This document shows positions 1-7,900 of a DNA stretch of 13,901 nt, one piece after another. The DNA is from Candidatus Saccharibacteria bacterium CG_4_10_14_0_2_um_filter_52_9. Lineage in GTDB: Bacteria; Patescibacteriota; Saccharimonadia; Saccharimonadales; UBA4665. Numbering within the stretch: position 1 is the first letter of the stretch; each line of letters starts with the position of its first letter. The stretch covers positions 1 through 13,901 of the forward strand of contig PFOA01000047.1 in NCBI GenBank assembly GCA_002792275.1. The letters are read 5' to 3'. The translations under genes were made by a program, and so were the position numbers. A model generated the notes under the pieces. The model made no database searches, had not been told where the DNA came from, and worked only from the letters and a program-made list of their open reading frames with translations.

Positions 1-90
1 GCATTAAGGCTTATATCCAAAACCAGTAGTTTCAAGTCTGCCGAAGAAAGCGAAGCGATTAAGCCCCGTACTTTAGTGCGGGGTTCTTAA
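1..90 (+). CDS. Probable C-terminal tail of TnpB (IS200/IS605-type), partial at window edge
   Basis: Frame 1 is open from the first base to a TAA at 88-90, giving 29 residues that end in SEAIKPRTLVRGS. The other two plus-strand frames close within the first 30 bases. The last ten codons lie inside a GC-rich hairpin. This is how many IS200/IS605 and IS1341-type tnpB genes end, their final codons reading through the right-end hairpin (the common EAPSFRAG tail is the same hairpin in another frame). TnpB is the RNA-guided nuclease of these elements. No catalytic or zinc-finger residue is visible because the body of the gene lies left of the window. The call rests on position and hairpin resemblance, not on a domain; a chance open frame of this length is possible. 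Confidence 0.45.
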   Translation, partial: ALRLISKTSSFKSAEESEAIKPRTLVRGS

Positions 91-280
91 CTATTAGGGG
101 AGCCGAGTCCGAGCCACGCATTATCCTTGACTCAAAAACCTCCCATGTAAAGTCAAAACCGTACAGGTCTTTTGCCGTAATTCTGTTAGCCTCGTGATTA
201 AGGCGCTCACTGTCGTATAGAGTACCGTCGGCATCGAATAATATTGCCCTGGGTAGAGAACTCAACTTAAACTCCGGCAA
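59..280 (-). pseudogene. HAD-superfamily hydrolase, N-terminal fragment interrupted by element
   Basis: The start is a clear HAD motif I, FDADGTLYDSE, with nucleophile D16 and acid D18, followed by helical cap-like sequence to about residue 59. The reading then runs into the hairpin and ends after 73 residues, with the last 14 (from about APLIV) encoded by the hairpin region. HAD phosphatases usually exceed 200 residues and need motif II (Ser/Thr), III (Lys) and IV (Asp), all missing here. The ATG lies within the end of purD (14-base overlap), so the gene was the last member of the purF-purN-purD operon. Substrate cannot be inferred. The simplest explanation is disruption by a mobile element, with the rest beyond the left edge. 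If the remainder is absent there, it is a dead gene. Confidence 0.7.
62..85 (+). repeat. Hairpin of IS200/IS605 right-end type
   Basis: Bases 62-71 pair with 76-85 around a TTTA loop. That gives ten pairs, two of them G-T wobbles, with a core of five consecutive G-C pairs. Neither strand shows a proper U-run after the stem, so it is a poor intrinsic terminator. It closely resembles the structural hairpin recognised by Y1 transposases and forming the 3' part of TnpB-associated guide RNAs. Confidence 0.65.
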
Positions 281-1541
281 CCCGGCGGCCGATGTCGGTG
301 CGGTAGTGCATGCCTTCGAAGTTGATTAGTTTGATGGCTTCGTAGGCTTTGTTGAGCGCTTCGTCTAGGGTTGAGCCGGTGGCGGTGACGTTTAGGACGC
401 GGCCGCCTGCGCTTACTAGCTGGCCGTCTTTAACAGCGGTGTCGGCGTGGAAGACGACAATGCCTTCGAGTTTTTCGGCTTCTTCGATACCGGTAATTGG
501 CAGGCCCTTCGGATAATCACCGGGGTAGCCGGGCGAGGCAAGAACTACAGTTACGGCGAAGCCATCGTGCCATTTAACGCTATCCGGATCGAGCGTGCGG
601 TTGCCGCAGGCAGTGAAGATTTCGTAGAGGTCGCTGTCGAGCAGGCGCATGTAGACTTCGGCTTCAGGGTCGCCAAAGCGAGCGTTGAACTCGAGCAGCT
701 TGATATCGTCACCATCGATCATCAGGCCGGGGTAGAGACAGCCGTTAAAAGTGGCGCCTTGCTTTTCCAGACCGCGCAGGGCGGGTTGGACGGCGTGTTC
801 GTATACGAAGTCTAAGTGCGCTTTAGTTATCCATGGCACAGGGGCAATTACGCCCATACCGCCGGTGTTGGGGCCTTTGTCGCCATCAAATATTTGCTTG
901 TGGTCTTGCGAGGCGGGGAACATGACAGCCCGCTGGCCGTCTGCCAAGGCGTGGGTTGATACTTCCTGGCCTTTCAGGAAGTCTTCTACGACTACTTGGT
1001 TGCCGGCATCGCCGAAGACCTTCTTGACCATGATCTCGTCTATAGCAGAATCAATCTCGGCTTCATTTTGGGCAATAATCACGCCTTTACCGGTGGCCAG
1101 GCCGTCGGCTTTGATGACTACTGGGCGGGGTCGGCTCTTGGCGTAAGTTCGAGCTTTTTCGGCATCGCCGAAGTTTTTATATTCGGCAGTCGGGATATTT
1201 TCGGAGGCCATCAGGTCTTTGGAGAAGGCTTTGGATGTTTCGATGCGCACGGCGGCTTTGGTGGGGCCGAATATCGTCAGGCCGGCTGATTTAAAGGCAT
1301 CCACCACGCCGGCTTCGGAAGCGGCTTCCTGACCGACAACGGTTAGGGTGATGTTGTTTTCCTGGGCGAACTTCAGGAGTCCGTCAACATCATCAAAAGC
1401 AATGGCAACATTCTCGATATTACCTTTACTGCCGCCGTTGCCGGGGGCAATGTAGACTTTATTAACAGCTGGGGACTGAGCCAGCTTCCAGGCCAGAGCC
1501 TGTTCGCGGCCGCCGCCGCCGACTACTAAAACATCAGCCAT
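267..1541 (-). CDS. purD: Phosphoribosylamine-glycine ligase (GAR synthetase)
   Basis: Catalyses step 2 of purine synthesis: phosphoribosylamine + glycine + ATP to GAR, in the cytoplasm. The protein has 424 residues, the normal PurD length. An N-terminal VLVVGGGGREQA segment (the family usually has GREHA) is followed by an ATP-grasp fold. That fold shows KADGLATGKG, the block QDHKQIFDGDKGPNTGGMG and the metal/ATP-binding EFNARFGDPEAE. The C-terminus ends in MHYRTDIGRRV, as in the family's HYRRDIGHR. The ATG is preceded by AAAGG inside the end of purN and overlaps that gene by 8 bases, so the two are translationally linked. His-to-Gln at residue 14 is the only notable substitution seen. Third gene of the purF operon. 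Confidence 0.97.
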   Translation of the reverse strand: MADVLVVGGGGREQALAWKLAQSPAVNKVYIAPGNGGSKGNIENVAIAFDDVDGLLKFAQENNITLTVVGQEAASEAGVVDAFKSAGLTIFGPTKAAVRIETSKAFSKDLMASENIPTAEYKNFGDAEKARTYAKSRPRPVVIKADGLATGKGVIIAQNEAEIDSAIDEIMVKKVFGDAGNQVVVEDFLKGQEVSTHALADGQRAVMFPASQDHKQIFDGDKGPNTGGMGVIAPVPWITKAHLDFVYEHAVQPALRGLEKQGATFNGCLYPGLMIDGDDIKLLEFNARFGDPEAEVYMRLLDSDLYEIFTACGNRTLDPDSVKWHDGFAVTVVLASPGYPGDYPKGLPITGIEEAEKLEGIVVFHADTAVKDGQLVSAGGRVLNVTATGSTLDEALNKAYEAIKLINFEGMHYRTDIGRRVAGV

Positions 1542-2232
1542 TATGTATCCTTTGACTTTTAATATACGCCTGTCGCCCCAATACGAAAGTTTCGATGTCG
1601 CCGGGCAGGTACTGCTTTTCTACGGCCTGGACACGGGCAAACAGACTCTCTGAGGTGTCGCCGGGCTCAACCGGCACTTTGTGTTCGGCCAGGATGGGGC
1701 CGTCATCGTATTCTTCGGATACCAGGTGCAGGGTCTGGCCGCCGTAGGGCAGGCTCTTTTCCAGCACGTAGTTTTGGATGTTTTCGCCGTAGAAGCCTTT
1801 GGTGTCGGGCAATAAGCCGGGGTGAGTGTTGAGCATCATGGCCTGGTACATGCTGGTGTATTGTGGCAACCAGCCAAAGGCTGAGATCAAACCGGGGCCA
1901 ATCCGCTTCATATAACCCATCAGGGCTATCAGATCAAAATTGCCGGCTTGCAAGGTCTGTAAAATGGCGGCTTCTTCGGCGGCCGTTTGATAACCCCTGG
2001 CGACTTCTTCGCCTTTGGCGGCCGGATGGGTCTTATTGGTGATGGGTATACAGCGTATACCCAGGCCGAATTCGGCATTCAGGCCGGCAACCCTCTGGAA
2101 TATGCCGGCATCTTCGCGGCTACAGATAACCAGTTCGATACGCGAGGTGATTTCGCCGTTTTGTCCGGCGCGAATAAAGGCTGAGGCAGTGGTTCCACCC
2201 CCCGAGGCCAGGATAGCTATGCGCGGTTTCAT
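1534..2232 (-). CDS. purN: Phosphoribosylglycinamide formyltransferase, long divergent form
   Basis: Transfers a formyl group from 10-formyl-tetrahydrofolate to GAR (purine step 3). The protein has 232 residues against about 190-215 for typical PurN. The N-terminus AILASGGGTT matches the ISGNGSN phosphate loop, and LIALMGYMKRI matches the GFMRIL strand. The catalytic Asn-His pair is N135 and H137 in LNTHPGLLPDTKG, and the catalytic Asp is D176 in EEYDDGP. About 15 extra residues lie between the GYM strand and NTHP. The usual GLHAH segment after LLP is replaced by FYGENIQNYV. The start ATG overlaps the purF stop as ATGA. Function is well supported by motifs and by its place between purF and purD; the insertion suggests a separate PurN subfamily. 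Confidence 0.93.
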   Translation of the reverse strand: MKPRIAILASGGGTTASAFIRAGQNGEITSRIELVICSREDAGIFQRVAGLNAEFGLGIRCIPITNKTHPAAKGEEVARGYQTAAEEAAILQTLQAGNFDLIALMGYMKRIGPGLISAFGWLPQYTSMYQAMMLNTHPGLLPDTKGFYGENIQNYVLEKSLPYGGQTLHLVSEEYDDGPILAEHKVPVEPGDTSESLFARVQAVEKQYLPGDIETFVLGRQAYIKSQRIHNG

Positions 2233-3719
2233 GTGGTGCGGGTATTGGCCAGCTCAACGGGCGTATGGCTGACTCGTGGCAAGGTCTCGCCGGCCTTGAG
2301 GATTTTGATCTCTTTGGCTCGATTGCCGATGGAAACCGGGTAGTCGCCATCGAAACAGGCGGTGGTAAAACTGCTGGACGGCAAGCCGGTAGCGCCGATC
2401 ATACCATCAAACGATAAAAAGTTCAGCGATGTGGCACCGACATAATCACGAACCTCTTCGTCTGTCATGTAGGCCGACAGCAGTTCGGACTGTTTGGGAG
2501 TGTTAATACCGTAAAAATCCGGATATTTTACCGGCGGACAGCTAATCAGCAAGTGTACCTCTTTGGCGCCGGCTTCGAACACCATAGCCACCAGATGACG
2601 CATGGTGGTTCCGCGCACAATCGAGTCATCCACTAAAACAACCCGCTGATCTTTTATGAGTTCGATCACCGGGTTGAGTTTCATTTTGAGGTCGCGTTCG
2701 CGGAGTTGGGCGGTGGGGCGGATGAAGGTGCGATGGATATAGCGGTTCTTGATGAGCGCCATCTCGAACGGAATGCCGCTGGTCTGCGAATAGCCAATGG
2801 CGGCCGGAATGCCCGATTCGGGCACTGGCACAATCACGTCGGCTTTTATGGGGAACTCTCTGGCCATTTCGCGGCCTAATTCCTGTCTTACTATATCGAC
2901 TCTTTTTCCCAGCAACAGACTATCGGGGCGGGCAAAGTAAACCAGCTCAAAAATGTCTAGTCGCAGGTTTGGTTTGACGATTTGGTGCGAGGTTAGGCCT
3001 TTTTCATCTATGACTACCATTTCGCCTGGTTCGACATCGCGCAGGAATTTGGCGCCAATCGTATCGAAGGCGCAGGTTTCGCTGGCCACTACATAGCCGT
3101 CGCCTAATGTCCCGATTGATAACGGCCGGACGCCGCACTCGTCGCGAAAGGCCACCAGAGTATTCAGACCCATGGCAACGGATGAGAATACCCCCGTGAA
3201 TAGGGGGTAGGCTTTTATTATGGCAGCCGGCATATCGAGGCCGTCGTCCATATAACAGCCGATTGCCATTGCCATCATGCCAGAGTCATTCATCTTATCT
3301 ATATTTATGCCGCGTTCACGCAAAAATTCTGTGAGTTTTGACCAATCGGGCAGGTTACCGTTATGGGCATAAGCGATTTTCCGGTGATGATCGACGAATG
3401 GCTGATTGTAATAAGCCTCGGCACCGCCAGAGGTAGAATAACGATTATGCCCAATAGAGATGTGGCCGGGCAGTTGTTCCAGATCTTCCTCCCGATAGAC
3501 CGTCGATACCAAACCGGCGGCCGAATGCACATACATATCTTTGCCATCACTACTGGCGATACCGGAGCTTTCCTGGCCGCGGTGCTGCAAGGCCCATAGC
3601 CCATAAAATGTTAAACGGGCCGATTCTTGGCCCGTGTATTTTCCAGGTTTGTTCTCAAAGATGCCAAACACCGCACACTTTTCTTTGAGCTGATCGCTGA
3701 TACCGGCGGCTAGTGGCAT
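2229..3719 (-). CDS. purF: Amidophosphoribosyltransferase (glutamine PRPP amidotransferase)
   Basis: Committing step of purine synthesis: PRPP + glutamine to phosphoribosylamine. An N-terminal Ntn glutaminase domain (KCAVFGIF, LQHRGQESSG, GHNRYST, NGNL) is joined to a C-terminal phosphoribosyltransferase domain with the PRPP motif VVLVDDSIVRGTT and with PESGIPAAIGY and LIKNRYIHRTFI. The nucleophile is C15, exposed after removal of a 14-residue propeptide (MPLAAGISDQLKEK), as in the Bacillus type. I place the start at ATG 3719 (496 residues) because AGGGAG lies five bases upstream. The TTG at 3755 adds 12 unlikely residues and falls in the leader hairpin. Two of the four Bacillus Fe-S cysteine positions are changed (PDFYGI for PCFYGI, FTTACF for FCLACF), so a 4Fe-4S cluster is doubtful. 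First gene of the purF-purN-purD operon. Confidence 0.97.
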   Translation of the reverse strand: MPLAAGISDQLKEKCAVFGIFENKPGKYTGQESARLTFYGLWALQHRGQESSGIASSDGKDMYVHSAAGLVSTVYREEDLEQLPGHISIGHNRYSTSGGAEAYYNQPFVDHHRKIAYAHNGNLPDWSKLTEFLRERGINIDKMNDSGMMAMAIGCYMDDGLDMPAAIIKAYPLFTGVFSSVAMGLNTLVAFRDECGVRPLSIGTLGDGYVVASETCAFDTIGAKFLRDVEPGEMVVIDEKGLTSHQIVKPNLRLDIFELVYFARPDSLLLGKRVDIVRQELGREMAREFPIKADVIVPVPESGIPAAIGYSQTSGIPFEMALIKNRYIHRTFIRPTAQLRERDLKMKLNPVIELIKDQRVVLVDDSIVRGTTMRHLVAMVFEAGAKEVHLLISCPPVKYPDFYGINTPKQSELLSAYMTDEEVRDYVGATSLNFLSFDGMIGATGLPSSSFTTACFDGDYPVSIGNRAKEIKILKAGETLPRVSHTPVELANTRTT

Positions 3720-3725
3720 GGGCTC
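3720..3725 (-). promoter_or_regulatory. Short spacer between purF Shine-Dalgarno and ATG; decides purF start
   Basis: Reading the minus strand, AGGGAG is followed by five bases and then ATG at 3719. This is the best ribosome-binding site near the 5' end of purF. It favours the 14-residue propeptide start over the TTG 12 codons upstream, which has no recognisable site. The AGGGAG itself lies just outside this spacer, at about 3725-3730. Confidence 0.6.
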
Positions 3726-3750
3726 TCCCTGGTTAGGTGGCTTTAGAAGT

Positions 3751-3786
3751 GACAAAAGCGCATGTGGTTTCGGTCATGCGCTTGTC
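3751..3786 (-). promoter_or_regulatory. Hairpin in the purF leader (attenuator, operator or mRNA cap)
   Basis: Bases 3751-3764 (GACAAAAGCGCATG) and 3775-3786 (CATGCGCTTGTC) are inverted repeats, with one bulged base and a 10-base loop. On the purF strand the core stem AAGCGCATG/CATGCGCTT is followed by TTGTC, giving a run of four U that overlaps the stem end. That resembles a weak intrinsic terminator. The structure begins a few bases after the predicted purF start point and lies upstream of the purF ATG, so it could act as an attenuator, a 5' stabilising stem or a repressor site. No purine-riboswitch core is recognisable. Confidence 0.55.
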
Positions 3787-3797
3787 TACTTAATCTT

Positions 3798-3826
3798 ATA
3801 ATAAACCATTAGCTACACCTCGGCAA
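3798..3826 (-). promoter_or_regulatory. Promoter of the purF-purN-purD operon
   Basis: On the minus strand, TTGCCG (3826-3821) is separated by exactly 17 bases from TATTAT (3803-3798), a good sigma-70-type pair. Transcription would begin near 3791-3789, giving a leader of about 70 bases that contains the 3751-3786 hairpin before the purF ATG at 3719. Confidence 0.6.
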
Positions 3827-3834
3827 GGGGCGGG

Positions 3835-3864
3835 TTATCTGATACAATAGATCAGTAAGAGGAG
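3835..3864 (+). promoter_or_regulatory. purM-purL promoter (extended -10), inverted repeat and ribosome-binding site
   Basis: TGATACAAT at 3840-3848 is an extended -10 (TGn plus TACAAT); no convincing -35 precedes it. It lies within an imperfect inverted repeat, TTA-T-CTGAT (3835-3843) and ATCAGTAA (3851-3858), which could be an operator. AAGAGGAG at 3857-3864 sits five bases before the GTG start of purM. The same 11 bases, CTGATACAATA, recur in front of the arginase gene. Confidence 0.5.
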
Positions 3865-3869
3865 CCGGC

Positions 3870-4967
3870 GTGGCAAAAAAATTAGATTACCACCAGTCTG
3901 TTAACTATTCCCAAGCTGACCCCATGAAAGTCCTGGCGCAAAAACAAGGCCTGGCAACCGTCAAAAACATGCCCGCTGGGTTCAGCGAGGTAGAGGGTAC
4001 GCGCGGCGAATCGGCCTATATTTTTAGCATGGGCGACCGCTGGGGAGCCTTTGTGCAAGAGGGTCTGGGCACCAAAAGCCTGATCGGCCAAAAAGTTTAT
4101 GAAACCACTGGCGAAACTCATTTTGCAGGTATTGCCCAGGATACGGTGGCCTGCATTATTAACGATCTGGTCAGTGTTGGCGCTACCCCTGTAGTTCTTA
4201 ACGCTTACTGGTCCTCCAGCTCCTACGAATGGCTGACGGACGCGGCTTTGGCCGAAGATTTTATTAAAGGCTGGCGAGCGGCCTGTGATTCTGCCAAAGT
4301 CGTGTGGGGCGGCGGCGAAACCCAAGCCCTCTCCGGTGTTGTAGCGCCCGGCGCCCTGGAGTTTGCCGGATCAGCGTTTGGGGTTATCAACGCTCAGGAG
4401 CACGTTGTACAGGGTAAAAATCTGCACGACGGCGATGCTATAGTGTTGGTTGAGTCCAGCGGCGTCCACGCCAACGGCATAAGTCTGATTCGTGAAATAG
4501 CCGACGGCCTGACGCAAGGCTACGCCACCAAAATGAACGACGGCACGCCTTTCGGACTGGCCGCTTTGGCGCCGACCCATCTTTACGCCGGCCTGGTAAT
4601 CGCCATGCAGGAAGCAGGCCTGGACATTCATTACCTGTCGAATATCACCGGCCACGGCTGGCGCAAACTAATGCGCGCCGCCGAACCCTTCAGCTACGTC
4701 ATAACCGAAGTACCGCCGGCTCACGAAATCTTTAGCTTTATAGCCGAACAAGCCGGCAATGACGCCAAGGAAATGTATGGCAACTACAATATGGGAGCCG
4801 GTTATGCCGTATATGTTCCAGCCGATCAGGCCACCCAAGTTGTTGAAGTAGCCGCCCAATGCGGCCTAAAGGCCTGGATTGCCGGCCGGGTGCAGGCCGG
4901 GCCGAAGCAAGTTGTTATTGAGTCCTTGGACATCACCTTCGCTGAAGACAGTCTGGAGATGCGCTAG
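3870..4967 (+). CDS. purM: Phosphoribosylformylglycinamidine cyclo-ligase (AIR synthetase), divergent form
   Basis: Closes the imidazole ring: FGAM + ATP to AIR (purine step 5). The protein has 365 residues. It shows the AIR-synthase N-terminal block EGLGTKSLIG (residues 64-73; canonical DGVGTK, so Asp is Glu here), then DTVACIINDLVSVGATP, the glycine-rich WGGGETQALSG, SSGVHANGISLIR, and the C-terminal domain NITGHGWRKLMRA and YNMGAGYAVYVP. The C-terminal half resembles the divergent PurM of Bacteroides more than the E. coli protein. The GTG start is set by AAGAGGAG five bases upstream. Its TAG shares one base with the purL GTG, so the pair is co-translated. PurM next to PurL and opposite PurF supports the role despite the divergence. 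Confidence 0.92.
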   Translation: MAKKLDYHQSVNYSQADPMKVLAQKQGLATVKNMPAGFSEVEGTRGESAYIFSMGDRWGAFVQEGLGTKSLIGQKVYETTGETHFAGIAQDTVACIINDLVSVGATPVVLNAYWSSSSYEWLTDAALAEDFIKGWRAACDSAKVVWGGGETQALSGVVAPGALEFAGSAFGVINAQEHVVQGKNLHDGDAIVLVESSGVHANGISLIREIADGLTQGYATKMNDGTPFGLAALAPTHLYAGLVIAMQEAGLDIHYLSNITGHGWRKLMRAAEPFSYVITEVPPAHEIFSFIAEQAGNDAKEMYGNYNMGAGYAVYVPADQATQVVEVAAQCGLKAWIAGRVQAGPKQVVIESLDITFAEDSLEMR

Positions 4968-7900
4968 TGCAGGTCTACCGGGGAATTGCCGCACTATCCG
5001 ATTTCCGCAGGGCTAAACTTCTGGCCAAACTCCAAGCCAGCAACCTCACAGCCGAGTACATACACTTTGTAAATACCAACGCCAAATTGAGTGATGAGGA
5101 CGAGCGACGCCTGCAGGAACTTTTAACCTACGGCTCGCCCTTTGCGGGCAAAACCACCGGCAAGCTGTATCTCGTAGTGCCGCGCCCGGGCACTATTTCC
5201 CCCTGGTCCAGCAAAGCCACTGACATCATCCATAACGCCGGCATAAGGGCGGTTAACCGCGTCGAACGGGGCATTGCCTATTATGTCGAGAGTGGTGGCA
5301 AAGATATTGTCGGCCTGTTACACGACCGCATGACGGAAGCCGTTTTAACAGAGCTGGATTCAGCGCAGGTCTTATTTGAAGAGCATGAGCCCGGACTGCT
5401 TCGCAGCATCGACGTCAACGACCTGACAAAAGCCAATGTTGAGCTGGGATTAGCACTGGCTGACGACGAAATTGAGTACCTTGATAACGCCTATACAAAG
5501 CTCGGCCGTAATCCGACCGATGCCGAGCTGATGATGTTTGCCCAGGTTAACAGCGAACATTGCCGCCACAAAATCTTCAACGCCGATTGGGTGATCGATG
5601 GCCAGCCTCAGCCCAAGAGCCTCTTCAAGATGATCAAGAACACCTACGAAAAGGGTGGGCAGGGCGTTTTATCGGCCTACAGCGACAATGCCGCCGTACT
5701 GCGCGGGCCAACAGCCGGACGCTTTTTCAGCGACTCGGCTGATGGAACCTACGCCTACCATAAAGAGCCGGTGCATAGCGTTATAAAAGTCGAAACCCAC
5801 AATCATCCCACGGCCATTGCCCCCATACCCGGCGCCGCCACCGGTGTAGGCGGCGAGATCCGCGACGAAGGCGCCACCGGCCGCGGTGCCAAATCCAAGA
5901 TGGGGCTGACCGGCTTCACCGTATCAAACCTGGAAATCCCCGGAGCCGAACGGCCTTGGGAAAAGGCCTACGGCAAACCCGATCGCATTGTGTCGGCGCT
6001 CGACATCATGCTCGATGGGCCGATCGGCGGCGCTTCTTTCGCCAACGAGTTCGGCCGCCCCAATCTGGCTGGCTACTTCCGTACTTACCAGCAGGAGCAG
6101 GCCGGTAATGTCTGGGGCTATCATAAACCAATCATGGTTGCCGGCGGCCTAGGCAACATCCGCGACAAACATGTCGAGAAACAGAGATTGCCGGTTGGAT
6201 CGCTGTTAATCGTACTCGGCGGCCCATCGATGCTGATCGGTCTGGGCGGAGGTGCGGCTTCCAGCATGCAGGCCGGCAGTAGTGAAGAAAGCTTGGATTT
6301 TGCGTCTGTACAGCGCGGCAATGGCGAGATTGAACGGCGGGCTCAAGAAGTTATTGACCGCTGCTGGAGCCTGGGCGATGCAAACCCGATTATCAGCATC
6401 CACGACGTTGGCGCCGGCGGTTTATCCAACGCCTTGCCGGAACTGGTGCATGATTCCGGCCGCGGCGCACAGTTTGAACTTCGGAACATTCCAAGTGCCG
6501 AACCCGGCTTATCACCGCTGGAAATCTGGTGCAACGAATCACAGGAGCGCTTCGTTATGGCAATCAGTCCCGAAGACCTGGAAAACTTCACGCAACTCTG
6601 CGCCCGCGAGCGGGCACCCTTTGCCGTGGTCGGCAAAGTGACCAAGGAGGAGCAACTGGTACTCAACGACAAACTATTCAATAATCGGCCGATCGACCTG
6701 CCAATGGACGTCTTGTTCGGCAAACCCCCCAAAATGACCCGCGAAGTCGCCCGGCAGCAACAGCCGCAAACTGACCTACAGTTAACAGATGTCAAACTTG
6801 AAGATGCGGTTGAGCGCGTCCTGAAACTGCCCGCCGTAGGCAGTAAGAAGTTTCTGATCACCATCGGCGATCGCACCGTGGGTGGCCTGAGTGTGCGCGA
6901 CCAGATGGTTGGCCCCTGGCAGGTGCCTGTTAGCGACGTAGCCGTTACGGCCGTCAGCTTTGATAGTAATGCCGGTGAAGCCATGGCCATGGGCGAACGT
7001 TCACCAATTGCAGTTACCAATGCCCCGGCCGCGGCTCGCCTGGCCGTCGCCGAAGCCATTACCAACCTAGCGGCGGCCGATATTAAACAATTGCCAGACA
7101 TCAAACTGTCGGCCAACTGGATGGCCGCCGCCGGACACGCCAACGAAGATGAGCGGCTCTATGACAGCGTTAAAGCCCTCGGCGAAGACTTTTGCCCCGA
7201 CCTGGGTCTGACCATTCCGGTCGGCAAAGACTCGCTGAGCATGCGCACCCAGTGGGAAGACAAAAGCGTCACCGCGCCGGTATCAGTTATCATCACCGGC
7301 TTCGCACCAGCCACAGACGTGAACCGTACCCTGACGCCAGAACTGGACATGACCCAGGAAACCAGCCTGATCCTGATCGATCTGGGGCAGGGGAATACCC
7401 GCCTGGGCGGCTCAGCCCTAGCTCAGGTTTATAACCAAACCGGCGGCCAGACGCCTGACGCCGATAGTGCCACACTAAAAAAGTTCTTTAACGATTTGCT
7501 GGGGCTAAAGAGCCAGAGTAAGATTTTATCCTACCACGACCGATCTGATGGCGGACTACTGGCGACTGCCCTGGAAATGGCCTTCGCCAGCCACTGCGGC
7601 CTTGAGCTTAATTTGACTGCTCTGGCTGGCGATACACCAGAAAAACTATTCAACGAAGAGCTTGGCGCTGTAATACAGGTCAAAAAAGCAGATGCCGAAG
7701 CGATAGTTAAATCCCTCGGTGAAAGCACATCGATCATTGGCAACCCTACTGAACAACAAGACATCGTTATTACCGACGGTTCAGAAATCTACCGCAACAC
7801 CCGTGCCCAGCTGGAAAGCTGGTGGAGCGATACCAGCTACCAAATCCAGAAACTGCGCGACAACCCAACCAGTGCCGACCAGGAATTCGCCGCCATAAAG

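Larger units (their letters stand above)
1..105 (+). mobile_element. Right end of a probable IS200/IS605-family element, partial
   Basis: The hairpin at 62-85, the tnpB-like tail entering it and the sudden loss of HAD-like sequence in the minus-strand gene all place a mobile-element boundary here. IS200/IS605 elements lack long terminal inverted repeats. They carry short subterminal hairpins, typically of the form AAGCCCCGTCC-loop-GGGCGGGG, and this hairpin matches that form closely. The exact border cannot be fixed by eye: it should lie just past the hairpin, somewhere between about 88 and 105. The left end and any tnpA transposase are outside the window. Confidence 0.5.

Noticed and set aside
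62..85. Hairpin as the rho-independent terminator of the purF operon
   Set aside because: No U-run follows the stem on the minus strand, and the stem matches IS200/IS605 ends better.
3720..3755. TTG start for purF at 3755
   Set aside because: It lies within the leader hairpin and has no ribosome-binding site. The ATG at 3719 has AGGGAG at ideal spacing and gives a normal propeptide.
3720..3869. Purine riboswitch in the divergent region
   Set aside because: I looked for the three-way junction with conserved loop sequences and did not find it; only the simple hairpin is present.
3882..4325. Antisense 147-codon frame within purM
   Set aside because: It mirrors conserved PurM coding sequence and shows no start signal or motif.
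6343..7143. A 266-codon open frame on the minus strand inside purL
   Set aside because: It is fully antisense to strongly conserved PurL sequence, its composition is Ser/Arg/Ala-rich low-complexity, and it has no recognisable motif. It is a shadow frame of GC-rich coding DNA.
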